Positions 36,250-44,684 of a stretch of DNA of 64,000 bases are shown piece by piece. How positions within the stretch are numbered: the stretch's first letter is position 1; each line of letters opens with the position of its first letter. The notes under the pieces are model-generated. The model was not told where the DNA came from. It ran no database searches and saw only the letters and a list, made by a program, of their open reading frames with translations. The translations under genes were made by a program, and so were the position numbers. The stretch comes from Baekduia alba (GTDB taxonomy: Bacteria > Actinomycetota > Thermoleophilia > Solirubrobacterales > Solirubrobacteraceae): the NCBI RefSeq assembly GCF_028416635.1, contig NZ_CP114013.1, positions 930,001 through 994,000 on the forward strand. The letters run 5' to 3'.

Positions 36250-36948
36250 ATGGCCGACCTGCGCCGGCGCCTGGTCGCCGAGTTCCTCGGGTCGATGCTC
36301 CTGGCCGCGATCGTCGTCGGCTCGGGGATCGCCGCCGCGCAGCTGTCGCCCGGCGACACCGGGTTGCAGCTGTTGGAGAACTCCGCCGCGACGGCGGCCG
36401 GCCTGTTCGCCATCATCTTGATGTTCGGCCCGATCTCCGGCGCGCACTTCAACCCGGTGGTGTCGCTGGTCGACGCCGCGTTCGGCGGCGCCTCCCGCCG
36501 TGACGCGTTGTCCTACACGTCGGCTCAGGTCGCTGGCTGCGTCGCGGGCGCTGTGCTCGCCAACGCGATGTTCGCCAAGGCAGCGGTGAGCATCGCCACG
36601 ACGCATCGCGCCACCGGCGCGCACTTGCTGGCCGAGGTCGTCGCGACGGTCGGCTTGTTGTTGGTGATCTTCTCGCTGGCTCGCACAGGTCGCGCGGCGA
36701 CCGCCCCGGCGGCGGTCGGCGCCTACATCGGCGCGGCCTACTGGTTCACCAGCAGCACCAGCTTCGCCAACCCCGCGATCACGGTCGGCCGCATGTTCTC
36801 CGACAGCTTCGCCGGGATCGCCCCGGCGTCGGCGCCCGCCTACGTGGTCGCGCAGCTGGTCGGCGGCGGCGTCGCGGTCGCGCTGATCCAGACGCTGTAT
36901 CCCGGCGTCACGCCGCAGGCCGCGCACCCGGCCGAGGCCACCGCGTGA
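36250..36948 (+). CDS. aqpS: AqpS-like aquaglyceroporin for arsenicals
   Basis: A 232-residue MIP-family channel with six membrane segments. The two half-helix motifs are HFNPVVS (Asn-Pro-Val) near residue 65 and FANPAITVGR (Asn-Pro-Ala) near residue 176. In ordinary aquaporins an Arg directly follows the second NPA and narrows the filter; here it is Ile, as hydrophobic residues occur in described AqpS channels, which is compatible with passage of arsenite or methylarsenicals. In this operon it would let arsenite or ArsM products leave the cell down their gradient. arsC overlaps its stop. Confidence 0.88.
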   Translation: MADLRRRLVAEFLGSMLLAAIVVGSGIAAAQLSPGDTGLQLLENSAATAAGLFAIILMFGPISGAHFNPVVSLVDAAFGGASRRDALSYTSAQVAGCVAGAVLANAMFAKAAVSIATTHRATGAHLLAEVVATVGLLLVIFSLARTGRAATAPAAVGAYIGAAYWFTSSTSFANPAITVGRMFSDSFAGIAPASAPAYVVAQLVGGGVAVALIQTLYPGVTPQAAHPAEATA

Positions 36949-37340
36949 TGCCCACCGTGTTGTTCGTCTGCCTGCACAACGCCGGCCGCTCGCAGATGAG
37001 CCGCGCGTTGTTCGAGCAGGCGGCTGGAGGCGAGCATCAGGCGCTGAGCGCCGGCAGCGTCGCGGACCCCGACGGCCACGTCCATCCCGAGGTCGTGGAG
37101 GTCATGCGAGAAGTCGGCGTCGACCTGGCCGACGTCCGGCCCGTCCGCCTGACCCAACTGCTGGCCGAGCAGGCGGACGTGGTGGTCACGATGGGCTGCG
37201 GCGACGCCTGCCCGTACATCCCCGCCAAGCGCTACATCGACTGGGACCTGCCCGACCCCAAGGGCCGCCCGATCGAAGAAGTCCGCGCCACGCGCGACGA
37301 GATCGCCCGCCGCGTGGCGAGCCTCGTCCAAGAGCTGTGA
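36948..37340 (+). CDS. arsC: Arsenate reductase, low-molecular-weight PTPase type
   Basis: A 130-residue arsenate reductase of the LMW tyrosine phosphatase fold. VLFVCLHNAGRSQMS is the Cys-x5-Arg phosphate/arsenate loop near the N-terminus, and VTMGCGDACPYIP carries the second and third Cys. DWDLPDPKGRP provides the general-acid Asp region. It reduces As(V) to As(III) using thioredoxin or mycothiol. Its ATG overlaps the aqpS-like stop (TGATG). It ends 82 bases before the first tRNA-Val repeat. Confidence 0.92.
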   Translation: MPTVLFVCLHNAGRSQMSRALFEQAAGGEHQALSAGSVADPDGHVHPEVVEVMREVGVDLADVRPVRLTQLLAEQADVVVTMGCGDACPYIPAKRYIDWDLPDPKGRPIEEVRATRDEIARRVASLVQEL

Positions 37341-37392
37341 GAAGGTCGGCCGGCTGTAGGAGCTCCTGGGCAGCGACGGCCTCCAGAACGCC

Positions 37393-37472
37393 GGAAGCCC
37401 CGCGTTTGCGGGGCTTCCGAGTGATGGGCGCGGCGGGTTTCGAACCTGCGACCTCTCGCGTGTGAAGCGCTC
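37393..37472 (-). repeat. tRNA-Val(CAC) 3'-half repeat, copy 1, with hairpin
   Basis: Bases 37423-37467 are a 45-bp block identical at three places in the window; copy 1 and copy 2 stay identical for five more bases (cgctc). On the minus strand the block reads anticodon loop TTCACAC (anticodon CAC), GCGAG, variable AGGTC, T-arm GCAGG-TTCGAAA-CCCGC (one A:C mismatch), acceptor strand CGCGCCC and discriminator A. A perfect 11-bp hairpin (37393-37403 with 37408-37418) lies beyond the tRNA end. No D arm or 5' acceptor mate (GGGCGCG) follows, so it is not a complete tRNA. Interpreted as an attachment-site scar. Confidence 0.78.
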
Positions 37473-38104
37473 GCCCGCGCGCATCAGGGACTCTAGGACG
37501 ACGGCCTGGAGCTGCTCGTCAGATTGCACGAGCCGGCGGCGTGGGTCCTCAACAAGGCGCACGAGTTCGCGCGCGCTGGGCGGGCGCCAATGCTCCTCTG
37601 CGAATAGGACCTCGGCCCTTCGGAGCGCGAAGGCGAGGCGGGAGTGCTCGGTACGAAGGGTCTGCAGTGCCGCTGCGCCTTCGGACGTGCGGCGGTTGAC
37701 GAGCCCCTCGATGATGTGGTTGCGCCACCAGCTGACGGCCTGCCGCGGCGTCACCCAGCCGTCCTCCTCGTCGACGGCGTTCTGGGTCGGATACTGCTCC
37801 TCGAGCCAGAGGTAAAGCTCCGCCACATCGTGCGCGGGCAAATGTACAGCGACGTCGAACGACTCGTGCTGCGTCAGCGCCGGTACCACCTCGCGCCCGA
37901 ACGCCGGGTGCGCGCGCATTGCCGGCCACACGATCGGCCAGGCCGCGACCGGCGAGCGTCGCAGCAGCGCTCCCCGGGATCCGGGTTCGCCTGCCGGTAG
38001 CGGGCCCGGTGCTCGTCGGCCTGTTGGGACGCGAGCACGACATCGGTGAGCCAAAACGCGAGCGCGTCGCGCAGCACGGTCACCTCGTCGGCCGTGTCGA
38101 GCAC
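37473..38104 (-). pseudogene. Truncated, frameshifted fragment of a large NTPase-like protein
   Basis: From 38104 the minus strand reads DEVTVLRDALAFWLTDVVLA, then after a frameshift near 37970 AAWPIVWPAMRAHPAFGREV, SWWRNHIIEGLVNRRTSEGA, EEHWRPPSARELVRLVEDP and RRLVQSDEQLQAVVLESLM, before running into the first tRNA repeat. The last segments resemble the helical C-terminal region of large NACHT/AVAST-type antiphage NTPases, which carry similar WRPP and RLV-x4-QL-x2-VLESL patterns; this match is from memory and tentative. A frame stop lies just upstream of 38104, so the ATPase part is absent. A defence gene cut at an att site. Confidence 0.45.
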
Positions 38105-38173
38105 GACGTCTATGGGTCCCTGCTCCCGCCACCGCTGAGGATCGTCTCAGCCATACGGTGTACTTGACGTTCA

Positions 38174-38204
38174 TTGGTATGCCAAGCTAGAGTTCGCATA
38201 CTAA
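38174..38204. promoter_or_regulatory. Operator pair TTGGTATGCCAA in the ABC-operon promoter
   Basis: TTGGTATGCCAA (38174-38185, arms TTGG/CCAA) is followed by TTCGCATACTAA (38193-38204), whose complement matches it at 10 of 12 positions. They lie 42-72 bases before the binding-protein ATG. The same GGTAT-type element recurs at 43870-43917 in this cluster, next to a GntR gene, which is the likely binder. Confidence 0.6.
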
Positions 38205-38245
38205 TCGTTCGCGACCGCGAGCGGGTCTGTTCAAGGAGGAGAGAG

Positions 38246-39280
38246 ATGCCAGGCATGCTTCGGGCCCTCGGGCCCTTGCTGACGGCTGCGCTGGTGCTGG
38301 CCACCTGCGGCTGCGGCTCGAGTAGTGAGACATCGACGGCGAAGGGCGCTTCTGCGTCCGGCGCTCAGGCGAGCAAGCGCGTGCGGCTCGCGTACTTCGC
38401 TCCAGGTACCGCGAACGCGTTGAGCGCGGGCCATCAGAAGGGCATCGAGGAGGCGGCGGACAGGCTGGGCGCGACGGTGACCACGTTCGACGCGAAGCTG
38501 GACCCGCGTGAGCAGCTCAACCAGATCCAGACCGCGACGAGCAGTGGGAAGTTCGATGCATTCGTGATCTTCCCGCTGGACGGGAACGCGATCGCCCCGG
38601 TGGTCCGGCAAGCCATCCAACAAGGGGTGAAGGTCGTCTCGATCTTCTCGACGATCGGACCCGACCCGAACAAGCTCGAGCCGCAGGTCCCCGGCCTGAG
38701 CTCGACCGTGGCGACGGGAATCGACGACGCCGGGCGTCGCCTCGGCCAGCTCACCGTCGACGCGTGCGGCCACCAGGATCCCTGCAAGGTCGCGTACCTG
38801 CCGGGTCTGGCGAACTTCTTTCCCGAGAAGGTTCGACTCGACGCCTTCAAGCGCGCGATCGCGGGCTCCCACGTCGACCTGGTGGCCGTCCAGAACGGCC
38901 AATACGCCGCGGCTCCGGCGCTGAAGGTCACCCAGGACGTGCTCCAGGCGCATCCGGATCTGGACGTCGTGACCACCAGCGGCGACCAGATGACCGAAGG
39001 TGCCGCTCAAGCCGTGGCGAGCGCCGGCAAGGCTGACAGCGTCCGGCTGATCGGCGGCGGGGCGAGCGTCAAGGCGGTCGACGCGGTGCGCTCGGGCCGC
39101 TGGTTCGGCAGCTACGTGATCCTGCCTGAGACGGAAGGGCAGCTCGGCGCTCGGTACGCGATCGCGGCGGCTCGTGGCAAGAAGGTGCCGGGCGCGGTGC
39201 GCTCGATCGACAAGAGCCCGATCGGCCCGGTGCTGCTCAAGTCAAACGCGGGCCGCTTCACGGGGCAGTGGGATGGCTGA
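38246..39280 (+). CDS. Ribose-type ABC transporter substrate-binding lipoprotein
   Basis: ATG 38246 behind aaggagga. The 344-residue protein has a lipoprotein signal (ALVLATC, lipid-anchored Cys near residue 21) and a Ser/Thr-rich linker, followed by a periplasmic-binding-protein type 1 (sugar-binding, Peripla_BP_4-like) fold: RVRLAYFAPGTANALSAGH, KFDAFVIFPLDGNAIAP and VRLIGGGASVKAVDAVRSG. It captures the substrate outside the membrane for the importer encoded by the next two genes. Family members bind sugars, autoinducer-2 or other small ring molecules, so the name does not prove a sugar. Confidence 0.9.
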   Translation: MPGMLRALGPLLTAALVLATCGCGSSSETSTAKGASASGAQASKRVRLAYFAPGTANALSAGHQKGIEEAADRLGATVTTFDAKLDPREQLNQIQTATSSGKFDAFVIFPLDGNAIAPVVRQAIQQGVKVVSIFSTIGPDPNKLEPQVPGLSSTVATGIDDAGRRLGQLTVDACGHQDPCKVAYLPGLANFFPEKVRLDAFKRAIAGSHVDLVAVQNGQYAAAPALKVTQDVLQAHPDLDVVTTSGDQMTEGAAQAVASAGKADSVRLIGGGASVKAVDAVRSGRWFGSYVILPETEGQLGARYAIAAARGKKVPGAVRSIDKSPIGPVLLKSNAGRFTGQWDG

Positions 39281-40784
39281 CGCGCACGTGCGGCTCGACC
39301 GGGTCGCTCGGCGATTCGGCGCCACGGTCGCGCTCGACGACGTCAGCGTCGAGATCGGGCGGGGGACGATCCACGCGATCGTGGGGGAGAACGGCGCCGG
39401 GAAGTCGACGCTCGGCAAGGTGGTCTCCGGCCGCGTCCGCCCGCAGGCCGGCACGATCCACGTCGACGGGCGGGCCGTCGCGTTCCGCACGCCTCGCGAC
39501 GCGCTCCGCGCAGGAATCGCGACCATCTCGCAGGAGGTCGCGCTCGCGCCGCGGCTGTCGGTGCTCGACAACGTCCTGCTGGGCGTCGAGAGCGCGCGCG
39601 CCGGGGTGCTGCTCGGCAAGCGAGCCGGCGCTCGCTTCCGGAGGTTGGCGGAGGTCAACGGGCTTTCGGTGGACCCGTCGTCCCTCGCCGGCTCGCTTCG
39701 GGTGGCGGAGCAGCTCAAGGTCGAGTTGCTGCGCGCGTTCGCGCGTGACGCCGCGCTGATCGTGATGGACGAGCCGACGGCTGGGATGGACGCGCACGAT
39801 GTCCGCAGCCTTCTGGCGACGATGCGGACGCTCCGCGATCGCGGGACGACGGTCGTCTACGTGTCGCACTTCCTGTCCGAGGTCCTGGAGGTGGCCGACA
39901 CCATCACGATCCTGCGCAACGGCCGGCTCGTGCGCACCGCGCCCGCTCGCGAGGAGACGCACGACTCGCTCGTCGCGGGCATGATCGGCGGTGCGGGCCG
40001 CGACGCCGGCGAGCGGGGAACGAGCGCCAGGCATCGCGCCGACGCGGTCGCCCTCGAGGTCCGCGGCTTGACCGGCCGAGGCTTCCAGGACGTCGACCTG
40101 CGTGTGCACGAAGGTGAGGTCGTTGGCCTCGCCGGTCTCGTCGGAGCGGGCCGCACGGAGCTCGCGCGCGCTCTGTACGGCGCCGAACGACCACTGCGCG
40201 GCAGCGTCCATGTGTGCGGTCAGCCGGTCTCCCGGGGAAGGCCGTGCAGCGCGATCCAGGCGGGCCTCGTGATGATCCCCGAAGACCGGCGGGCGTCGGG
40301 GCTGATCGGCGGCCTGTGCGTCGCCGACAACGTCGCGCTGCCGAGCCTGTCGCGCATCTCGCGGCGCGGCGTCGTCGCTCGCCGAGGGACGCGCGCGGAG
40401 GCCGGCCGGCTGCTCGACGGCTTCGACGTGCGGCCGGCCAACCTCGACGTGCCGGCGGCGTCGTTGTCGGGCGGCAACCAGCAGAAGATGATCTTCGCCA
40501 AGTGGGCCGGCTGCCGGCCGCGTGTCCTGATCGTCGACGAGCCCACGCGCGGCATCGACGTCGCGGCCAAGCAGCAGATCCACGCCCGCATCGCGGAGCT
40601 CGCCGAGGGCGGGACCGGGATCCTCCTGATCTCTTCCGACCAGGAGGAGCTGCTGCAGCTCGCCGATCGCATCGCCGTGATGCACAAGGGCCGGTTGGTC
40701 GCGCACTTCGACCCACCCCCCGGCGACGAGGACGTCCTGGTGCGCGCGATGTTCGGCGGTTCGACCGTGACGAGGGCCGCGTGA
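39273..40784 (+). CDS. Ribose-type ABC transporter ATP-binding protein
   Basis: A 503-residue double ATPase of the RbsA/MglA group. Domain 1 has Walker A GENGAGKST, signature-like LAGSLRVAEQLK (degenerate) and Walker B LIVMDEPTAGMD. Domain 2 has the relaxed Walker A GLVGAGRTE usual in this family, signature LSGGNQQK and Walker B LIVDEPTRGID. Its ATG overlaps the binding-protein gene by 8 bases. One double ATPase serves a homodimeric permease; only one permease gene follows. Confidence 0.93.
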   Translation: MADAHVRLDRVARRFGATVALDDVSVEIGRGTIHAIVGENGAGKSTLGKVVSGRVRPQAGTIHVDGRAVAFRTPRDALRAGIATISQEVALAPRLSVLDNVLLGVESARAGVLLGKRAGARFRRLAEVNGLSVDPSSLAGSLRVAEQLKVELLRAFARDAALIVMDEPTAGMDAHDVRSLLATMRTLRDRGTTVVYVSHFLSEVLEVADTITILRNGRLVRTAPAREETHDSLVAGMIGGAGRDAGERGTSARHRADAVALEVRGLTGRGFQDVDLRVHEGEVVGLAGLVGAGRTELARALYGAERPLRGSVHVCGQPVSRGRPCSAIQAGLVMIPEDRRASGLIGGLCVADNVALPSLSRISRRGVVARRGTRAEAGRLLDGFDVRPANLDVPAASLSGGNQQKMIFAKWAGCRPRVLIVDEPTRGIDVAAKQQIHARIAELAEGGTGILLISSDQEELLQLADRIAVMHKGRLVAHFDPPPGDEDVLVRAMFGGSTVTRAA

Positions 40785-41755
40785 TGGAGGCGGCGACGCT
40801 CGCCGGACGGCGCAGCGCCACGAGGCGGCTGCTCAACCCGGCACGGCTGCGCGACGGCGGCATCGTCGTCAGCTTCCTCACCGTCTTCCTCGCGCTGTCG
40901 CTGTCCAGCGGCGCCTTCCTCACCAAGGCGAACCTGCTCAACATCCTCGACCAGCAGGCGGGCACGGGCGTGATCGCGCTCGGCGTCACGGTCGTCGTGA
41001 TCGGCGGCGGGTTCGACCTCTCCGTCGGCGCAGGGATGGCGCTCTGCGGCGTCGTCGCGGCCTACGTGGCGACGCATGTGGGCGTCGGCGCCGGGCTGCT
41101 GCTCGGCGTGCTCTCGGGCGTGCTGCTCGGCGCGTTCAACGGCTGGCTGGTGGTCGGCATGGGCGTGAGCGCGTTCGTCGCCACGCTCGCGGCGGGGCTC
41201 ATGTTCCGCGGGGCGGCAGAGCTGATCACCGACGGTCAGCTGATCAGCGTGACGTCGCCCGGGTTCGCGACGCTCGGTCAAGACGAGCTGCTCGGCGTGA
41301 AGCTCACGGTCCTCGTGCTCGCCCTTTCGTTCGTCGTGGTGTCGCTGCTGCTGTCGCAGACGAGCTTCGGCCGCTGGCTCTACGCCACCGGTGGGAACGA
41401 CGAGGCGGCGCATCTGTCGGGCGTGCCGGTCTCACGCGTGCGCGTGATCAGCTTCCTGATCTGCGGACTGGCCGTCGGACTCGCCGGGGCGATCGAGACG
41501 TCTCGCGTCGCGACCGGGCAGGCGGACACGGGTGTCGGGCTCGAGCTCACGGCGATGGCGGCGGTCGTCGTGGGCGGCACCAGCATCGCCGGCGGCCAAG
41601 GGGCAGCCTGGCGCACGCTCCTGGGCCTGTTGCTGCTCGCGCTGATCGACAACGGCTTCAACCTGCTCGGCGTGGCGCCGACCTATCAGCAACTCGTGCG
41701 CGGAGCCCTGATCGTCGGCGCCGTCGCGCTCGACGCACGCGCTCGACGCCGCTAG
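40784..41755 (+). CDS. Ribose-type ABC transporter permease
   Basis: A 323-residue permease of the RbsC family with eight to ten membrane segments, from the ATG that overlaps the ATPase stop. TVVVIGGGFDLSVGAGMALC is the family hallmark (GGIDLSVG in RbsC), and the coupling region is YATGGNDEAAHLSGVPVSRV. The GTG three bases earlier is an alternative. With its upstream neighbours it forms a complete importer dedicated to the catabolic cluster that follows. Confidence 0.92.
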   Translation: MEAATLAGRRSATRRLLNPARLRDGGIVVSFLTVFLALSLSSGAFLTKANLLNILDQQAGTGVIALGVTVVVIGGGFDLSVGAGMALCGVVAAYVATHVGVGAGLLLGVLSGVLLGAFNGWLVVGMGVSAFVATLAAGLMFRGAAELITDGQLISVTSPGFATLGQDELLGVKLTVLVLALSFVVVSLLLSQTSFGRWLYATGGNDEAAHLSGVPVSRVRVISFLICGLAVGLAGAIETSRVATGQADTGVGLELTAMAAVVVGGTSIAGGQGAAWRTLLGLLLLALIDNGFNLLGVAPTYQQLVRGALIVGAVALDARARRR

Positions 41756-41775
41756 AACACCAAGGTGATGAGAGT

Positions 41776-42390
41776 ATGCTCAACGTAAATATGTGTGCAG
41801 ACGCACCAGATGTCGATCGCCAGGATGAGGAGCCGCCGCTGATGGCGGCCACGCGCCGGAGGCTGCGGCGTTCGAGCGCCGGGGGAGACGTCGGGGCGGG
41901 CTTCCGCGAGGCGATGCGCCATCTCGCGGCGACCGTGGTGATGGTCACGTGCGAAGTCGACGGGCGACCCTGGGGGCTCACGATCTCCTCCTGCTGCTCG
42001 GTGAGCGTGACGCCGCCGATGATCCTGATCTCGCTCGGGGCTCACACCGCGACCGCGAACGCGATCCGGGAGCAACAGCGCTTCGGTGTGAGCATCCTCG
42101 GGCAGCGCGGCCGGGATGCGGCTGTCGCGGGCGCCGTCCAGGGCCAGCCGAAGTTCGTGGACACCTACTGCGTGCCGCACGAAGGCGACGACGACCTGCG
42201 CGCCGCCCCGGTCGTGCGCGGGGCGCTGGCCCATCTCGACTGCCGGGCCGTCGAGCAGACCACCGTCGCCGATCACGTCGTCTTCTTCGGCGCGGTCGAG
42301 GACGTGATCCTGTTCAAGGGTGAACGGCCGCTCATCTACTACGCGCGCGACTACACCGCGATCGCCGACGCCGACCCCTGGTGGTGCTAG
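41776..42390 (+). CDS. Flavin reductase-like FMN-binding protein
   Basis: ATG 41776 gives 204 residues; ATG 41842 (MAATRRRL) is an equally possible start. The core GFREAMRHLAATVVMVTCEV, WGLTISSCCSVSVTPPMILI and FGVSILGQRGRDAAVAGAVQ is the flavin reductase domain of HpaC/two-component monooxygenase partners. It would supply reduced flavin to the HpaB-type oxygenase encoded 2.3 kb downstream. Such reductases use NAD(P)H. The end is WWC. It begins 20 bases after the permease stop. Confidence 0.85.
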   Translation: MLNVNMCADAPDVDRQDEEPPLMAATRRRLRRSSAGGDVGAGFREAMRHLAATVVMVTCEVDGRPWGLTISSCCSVSVTPPMILISLGAHTATANAIREQQRFGVSILGQRGRDAAVAGAVQGQPKFVDTYCVPHEGDDDLRAAPVVRGALAHLDCRAVEQTTVADHVVFFGAVEDVILFKGERPLIYYARDYTAIADADPWWC

Positions 42391-42392
42391 CG

Positions 42393-43223
42393 ATGGCGCC
42401 GGCGAGGACGCTCCGCGCCGCGTGCCTGCAGGTGCACGCGGGTCGCGACCGCGCGGCCAACATGCTGCTCGCCGAGGAGCTCGTGCGCCGCGCGGCGGCG
42501 GACGGAGCGACGCTGGTGGTCCTGCCGGAGAAGTGGACGGGCTACGGCACGGACGACCTGCTCGACGCGCTTGCGGAGGACGCCGACGGCGGGCCCGCCG
42601 CCGCGGCGATGTCGTCGTGGGCGGCCGCTCTGGGAATTACGCTGATCGGCGGCTCGATCACCGAGCGGCGTCCCGGGCGCGAGCGCTACTCGAACACGAC
42701 GCTCGCGTTCGGACCCGACGGCAAGGAGATCGGCCGCTACCGCAAGATCCACCTCTTCGACGTGGACGTCGACGGCCGCTGCTATCGCGAATCGGACCGG
42801 CAGGAGCCGGGAGGGGAGCTTACGAGCGTGCGCGCGGAGGGGTGGTCGATCGGCCTCAGCATCTGCTACGACCTGCGGTTCCCCGAGTTGTATCGCGAGC
42901 TGTCGGCCGAGGGTGTGCATGCGGTGGTCGTCCCCGCGGCGTTCACCGCGACCACCGGCGAGGCACACTGGGAGACGCTCGTCCGCGCGCGCGCGATCGA
43001 GAACCAGGCGTTCGTCCTCGCGCCGAACCAGTGGGGCGACCACGGCGACGGCGTGACGACGTACGGGCACTCGCTGATCGTCGATCCGTGGGGCCGCGTC
43101 CTGGCTCGGACCGGCGGAAGTGGGGACGCGGTCGTGACCGCCGAGCTCGACTTCGAGGTGCTCGAGCGGGTGCGCGCGACGCTGCCGTCGCTGGCGCACC
43201 GCCGGCTCTCCCTTCACACTTGA
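42393..43223 (+). CDS. Carbon-nitrogen hydrolase (nitrilase superfamily)
   Basis: A 276-residue nitrilase-superfamily enzyme from ATG 42393, two bases after the reductase stop. The Glu-Lys-Cys triad is visible: Glu in LVVLPEKWTG, Lys in GRYRKIHLFD and Cys in LSICYDLRFPELYR. The FPELYR context and short length fit the omega-amidase/Nit2 or similar amidase branch rather than true nitrilases. It removes ammonia from an amide, so the cluster's substrate or intermediate probably contains nitrogen. Confidence 0.88.
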   Translation: MAPARTLRAACLQVHAGRDRAANMLLAEELVRRAAADGATLVVLPEKWTGYGTDDLLDALAEDADGGPAAAAMSSWAAALGITLIGGSITERRPGRERYSNTTLAFGPDGKEIGRYRKIHLFDVDVDGRCYRESDRQEPGGELTSVRAEGWSIGLSICYDLRFPELYRELSAEGVHAVVVPAAFTATTGEAHWETLVRARAIENQAFVLAPNQWGDHGDGVTTYGHSLIVDPWGRVLARTGGSGDAVVTAELDFEVLERVRATLPSLAHRRLSLHT

Positions 43224-43228
43224 CCCGC

Positions 43229-43870
43229 ATGCAACGCGATCCGAACCATGGTGCCGGCGAACATGCGTACCAGGTGCTTCGAGGCGGCATCCTCCGGGGC
43301 GAGTACCCGCCTGGCACGATCTTGGCGGAGGCGGAGCTGGCGAATGACCTCGGCGTCTCCCGCACGCCGGTGCGAGAGGCCCTCCAGCGACTCGTCCGCG
43401 ACGAGCTGCTCGAGCAGGCGCCGCGCCGCCAGCTGATCGTCTCGGGCGTCTCCCCCGAGAGGCGTGACGAGGTCCTGCTGCTCCGCGACGCGCTCGAGGC
43501 CGTGTCGGTCAGAGAGGCGTGCCGTCGCATGACCGAAGAGCAGCTCGATCAGCTGCGCCTGAGCGTCTTCCGCCAGCAGCGCGTCGCGCGCGGCGAGGAC
43601 GTCGACGCGTTCCTCGAGCTCGACGACGAGTTCCACCTGGCGATCGCGCATGCCGCGGGCACGCCGACGCTCGAGCGGTTCCTCGGTCAGCTCCGGGCCT
43701 TCATGCGCTTGATCGGCCGCGATGCCCTGCGTGAGCCGGACCGGGTCGCCCAGGTGCTCGTCGAGCATGAGTCGATCCTCGACGCGCTCGAGGCGCGCGA
43801 CGAGGTCGCCGCTCTGCGGGCCATGCACGACCACTTGGAGGCAACGGCCCGCAGCGTCGCCCGCGAGTAA
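43229..43870 (+). CDS. GntR-family regulator with FCD domain
   Basis: A 213-residue FadR-type regulator. The N-terminal winged helix contains GEYPPGTILAEAELANDLGV and SRTPVREALQRL, and the C-terminal FCD domain the metal-binding Asp and His residues (ELDDEFHLAIAHAAG, ERFLGQLRAF). It lies in the middle of the catabolic cluster. A 9-bp inverted repeat overlaps its own stop codon at 43870 and a related element lies before the binding-protein gene, so it probably represses both halves of the cluster until the substrate or an intermediate appears. Confidence 0.9.
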   Translation: MQRDPNHGAGEHAYQVLRGGILRGEYPPGTILAEAELANDLGVSRTPVREALQRLVRDELLEQAPRRQLIVSGVSPERRDEVLLLRDALEAVSVREACRRMTEEQLDQLRLSVFRQQRVARGEDVDAFLELDDEFHLAIAHAAGTPTLERFLGQLRAFMRLIGRDALREPDRVAQVLVEHESILDALEARDEVAALRAMHDHLEATARSVARE

Positions 43871-43917
43871 AGTATACCGTGATACCACTTGCGTGCCAGA
43901 GTGCGTTTGGTATACTT
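43870..43917. promoter_or_regulatory. GntR-type operator, GGTATAC inverted repeat
   Basis: AAGTATACC (43870-43878) and its exact complement GGTATACTT (43909-43917) flank 30 bases that contain a further GATACCAC. The right half-site TTTGGTATACTT matches the element at 38174 (TTGGTAT). The DUF2848 start is 9 bases after it. Two half-sites three turns apart suggest two dimers or a loop. Confidence 0.65.
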
Positions 43918-43925
43918 ATCTCCTG

Positions 43926-44675
43926 ATGAGGCACCCCACCGTCGAGACGATGCCCAGCGGCCGCCCCGCACGCCAGTTGGACCTGCGCGACGCGATGTTG
44001 GTCGTCGCGGGATTCACCGGACGTGACCAGCAGGCGCTCGACGCGCACGTCGCGGAGCTGCGCACGCTCGGCGTGCCGGCTCCGTCCCACACCCCCCTGA
44101 TCTTCGTCCTGCCGAGTTGGCTCCTGCAGATCGACCCCGGGCGCGTGCACGTCGCCAGCGAGCACACCTCGGGCGAGGTCGAGCCGGTCCTGATCCGCGA
44201 GGCGGGCGGCGAGCTGCATGTGACCGTCGGCAGCGATCACACCGACCGCCACCTCGAGCAGGCCTCGTACGGGGCGTCGAAGTTCGCCTGCCCGAAGCCG
44301 ATCGCCTCGGTGGCATGGCCACTGATGGAGGTCGCTGATCGCTGGGACGAGCTGCGCTTGGACGCCGGCGTCGACCAGCACCTCGCCCCCTATCAATCTG
44401 CGTCCGTCTCAACCCTGTGCGACCCCGGCGAACTGCTGGCCGAGGTCGACTGCCGACTCGACACCGCGGGACGACCGCTCGTGCTCTTCCTCGGGACCGT
44501 GCCGGTCCTCGACGAGAGCGCGCGCTTCGCGTCCGCGTTCTCGTGCGGTCTTCATGACCGCTCGCGGTCGATCCGGCTCGCCTACGCGGTCGACGTCATC
44601 GATCCACTCGACGCGTCGCTCGCAAGCCTCGTACCCCCAAGCACCGCCGACGCGGCGGGCACCTCAACCGTCTAG
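43926..44675 (+). CDS. DUF2848 family protein
   Basis: A 249-residue protein from ATG 43926. The family pattern is clear: AMLVVAGFTGRDQQALDAHV, HVASEHTSGEVEPVLI, TVGSDHTDRHLEQASYGASK and FACPKPIASVAWPLMEVADR, with conserved His/Asp and Cys residues. DUF2848 has no settled function, but its fold resembles fumarylacetoacetate-hydrolase-like enzymes and members are commonly found in catabolic clusters; that second statement is from general knowledge, not shown here. It is 9 bases upstream of the HpaB-type gene and probably acts on the ring-cleavage or hydroxylated product. Confidence 0.8.
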   Translation: MRHPTVETMPSGRPARQLDLRDAMLVVAGFTGRDQQALDAHVAELRTLGVPAPSHTPLIFVLPSWLLQIDPGRVHVASEHTSGEVEPVLIREAGGELHVTVGSDHTDRHLEQASYGASKFACPKPIASVAWPLMEVADRWDELRLDAGVDQHLAPYQSASVSTLCDPGELLAEVDCRLDTAGRPLVLFLGTVPVLDESARFASAFSCGLHDRSRSIRLAYAVDVIDPLDASLASLVPPSTADAAGTSTV

Positions 44676-44684
44676 GAGAACATC

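Noticed and set aside
36945-36950. GTG 36945 as arsC start
   Set aside because: ATG 36948 gives the usual MPTVLFVC start; the GTG only adds one Met-equivalent residue.
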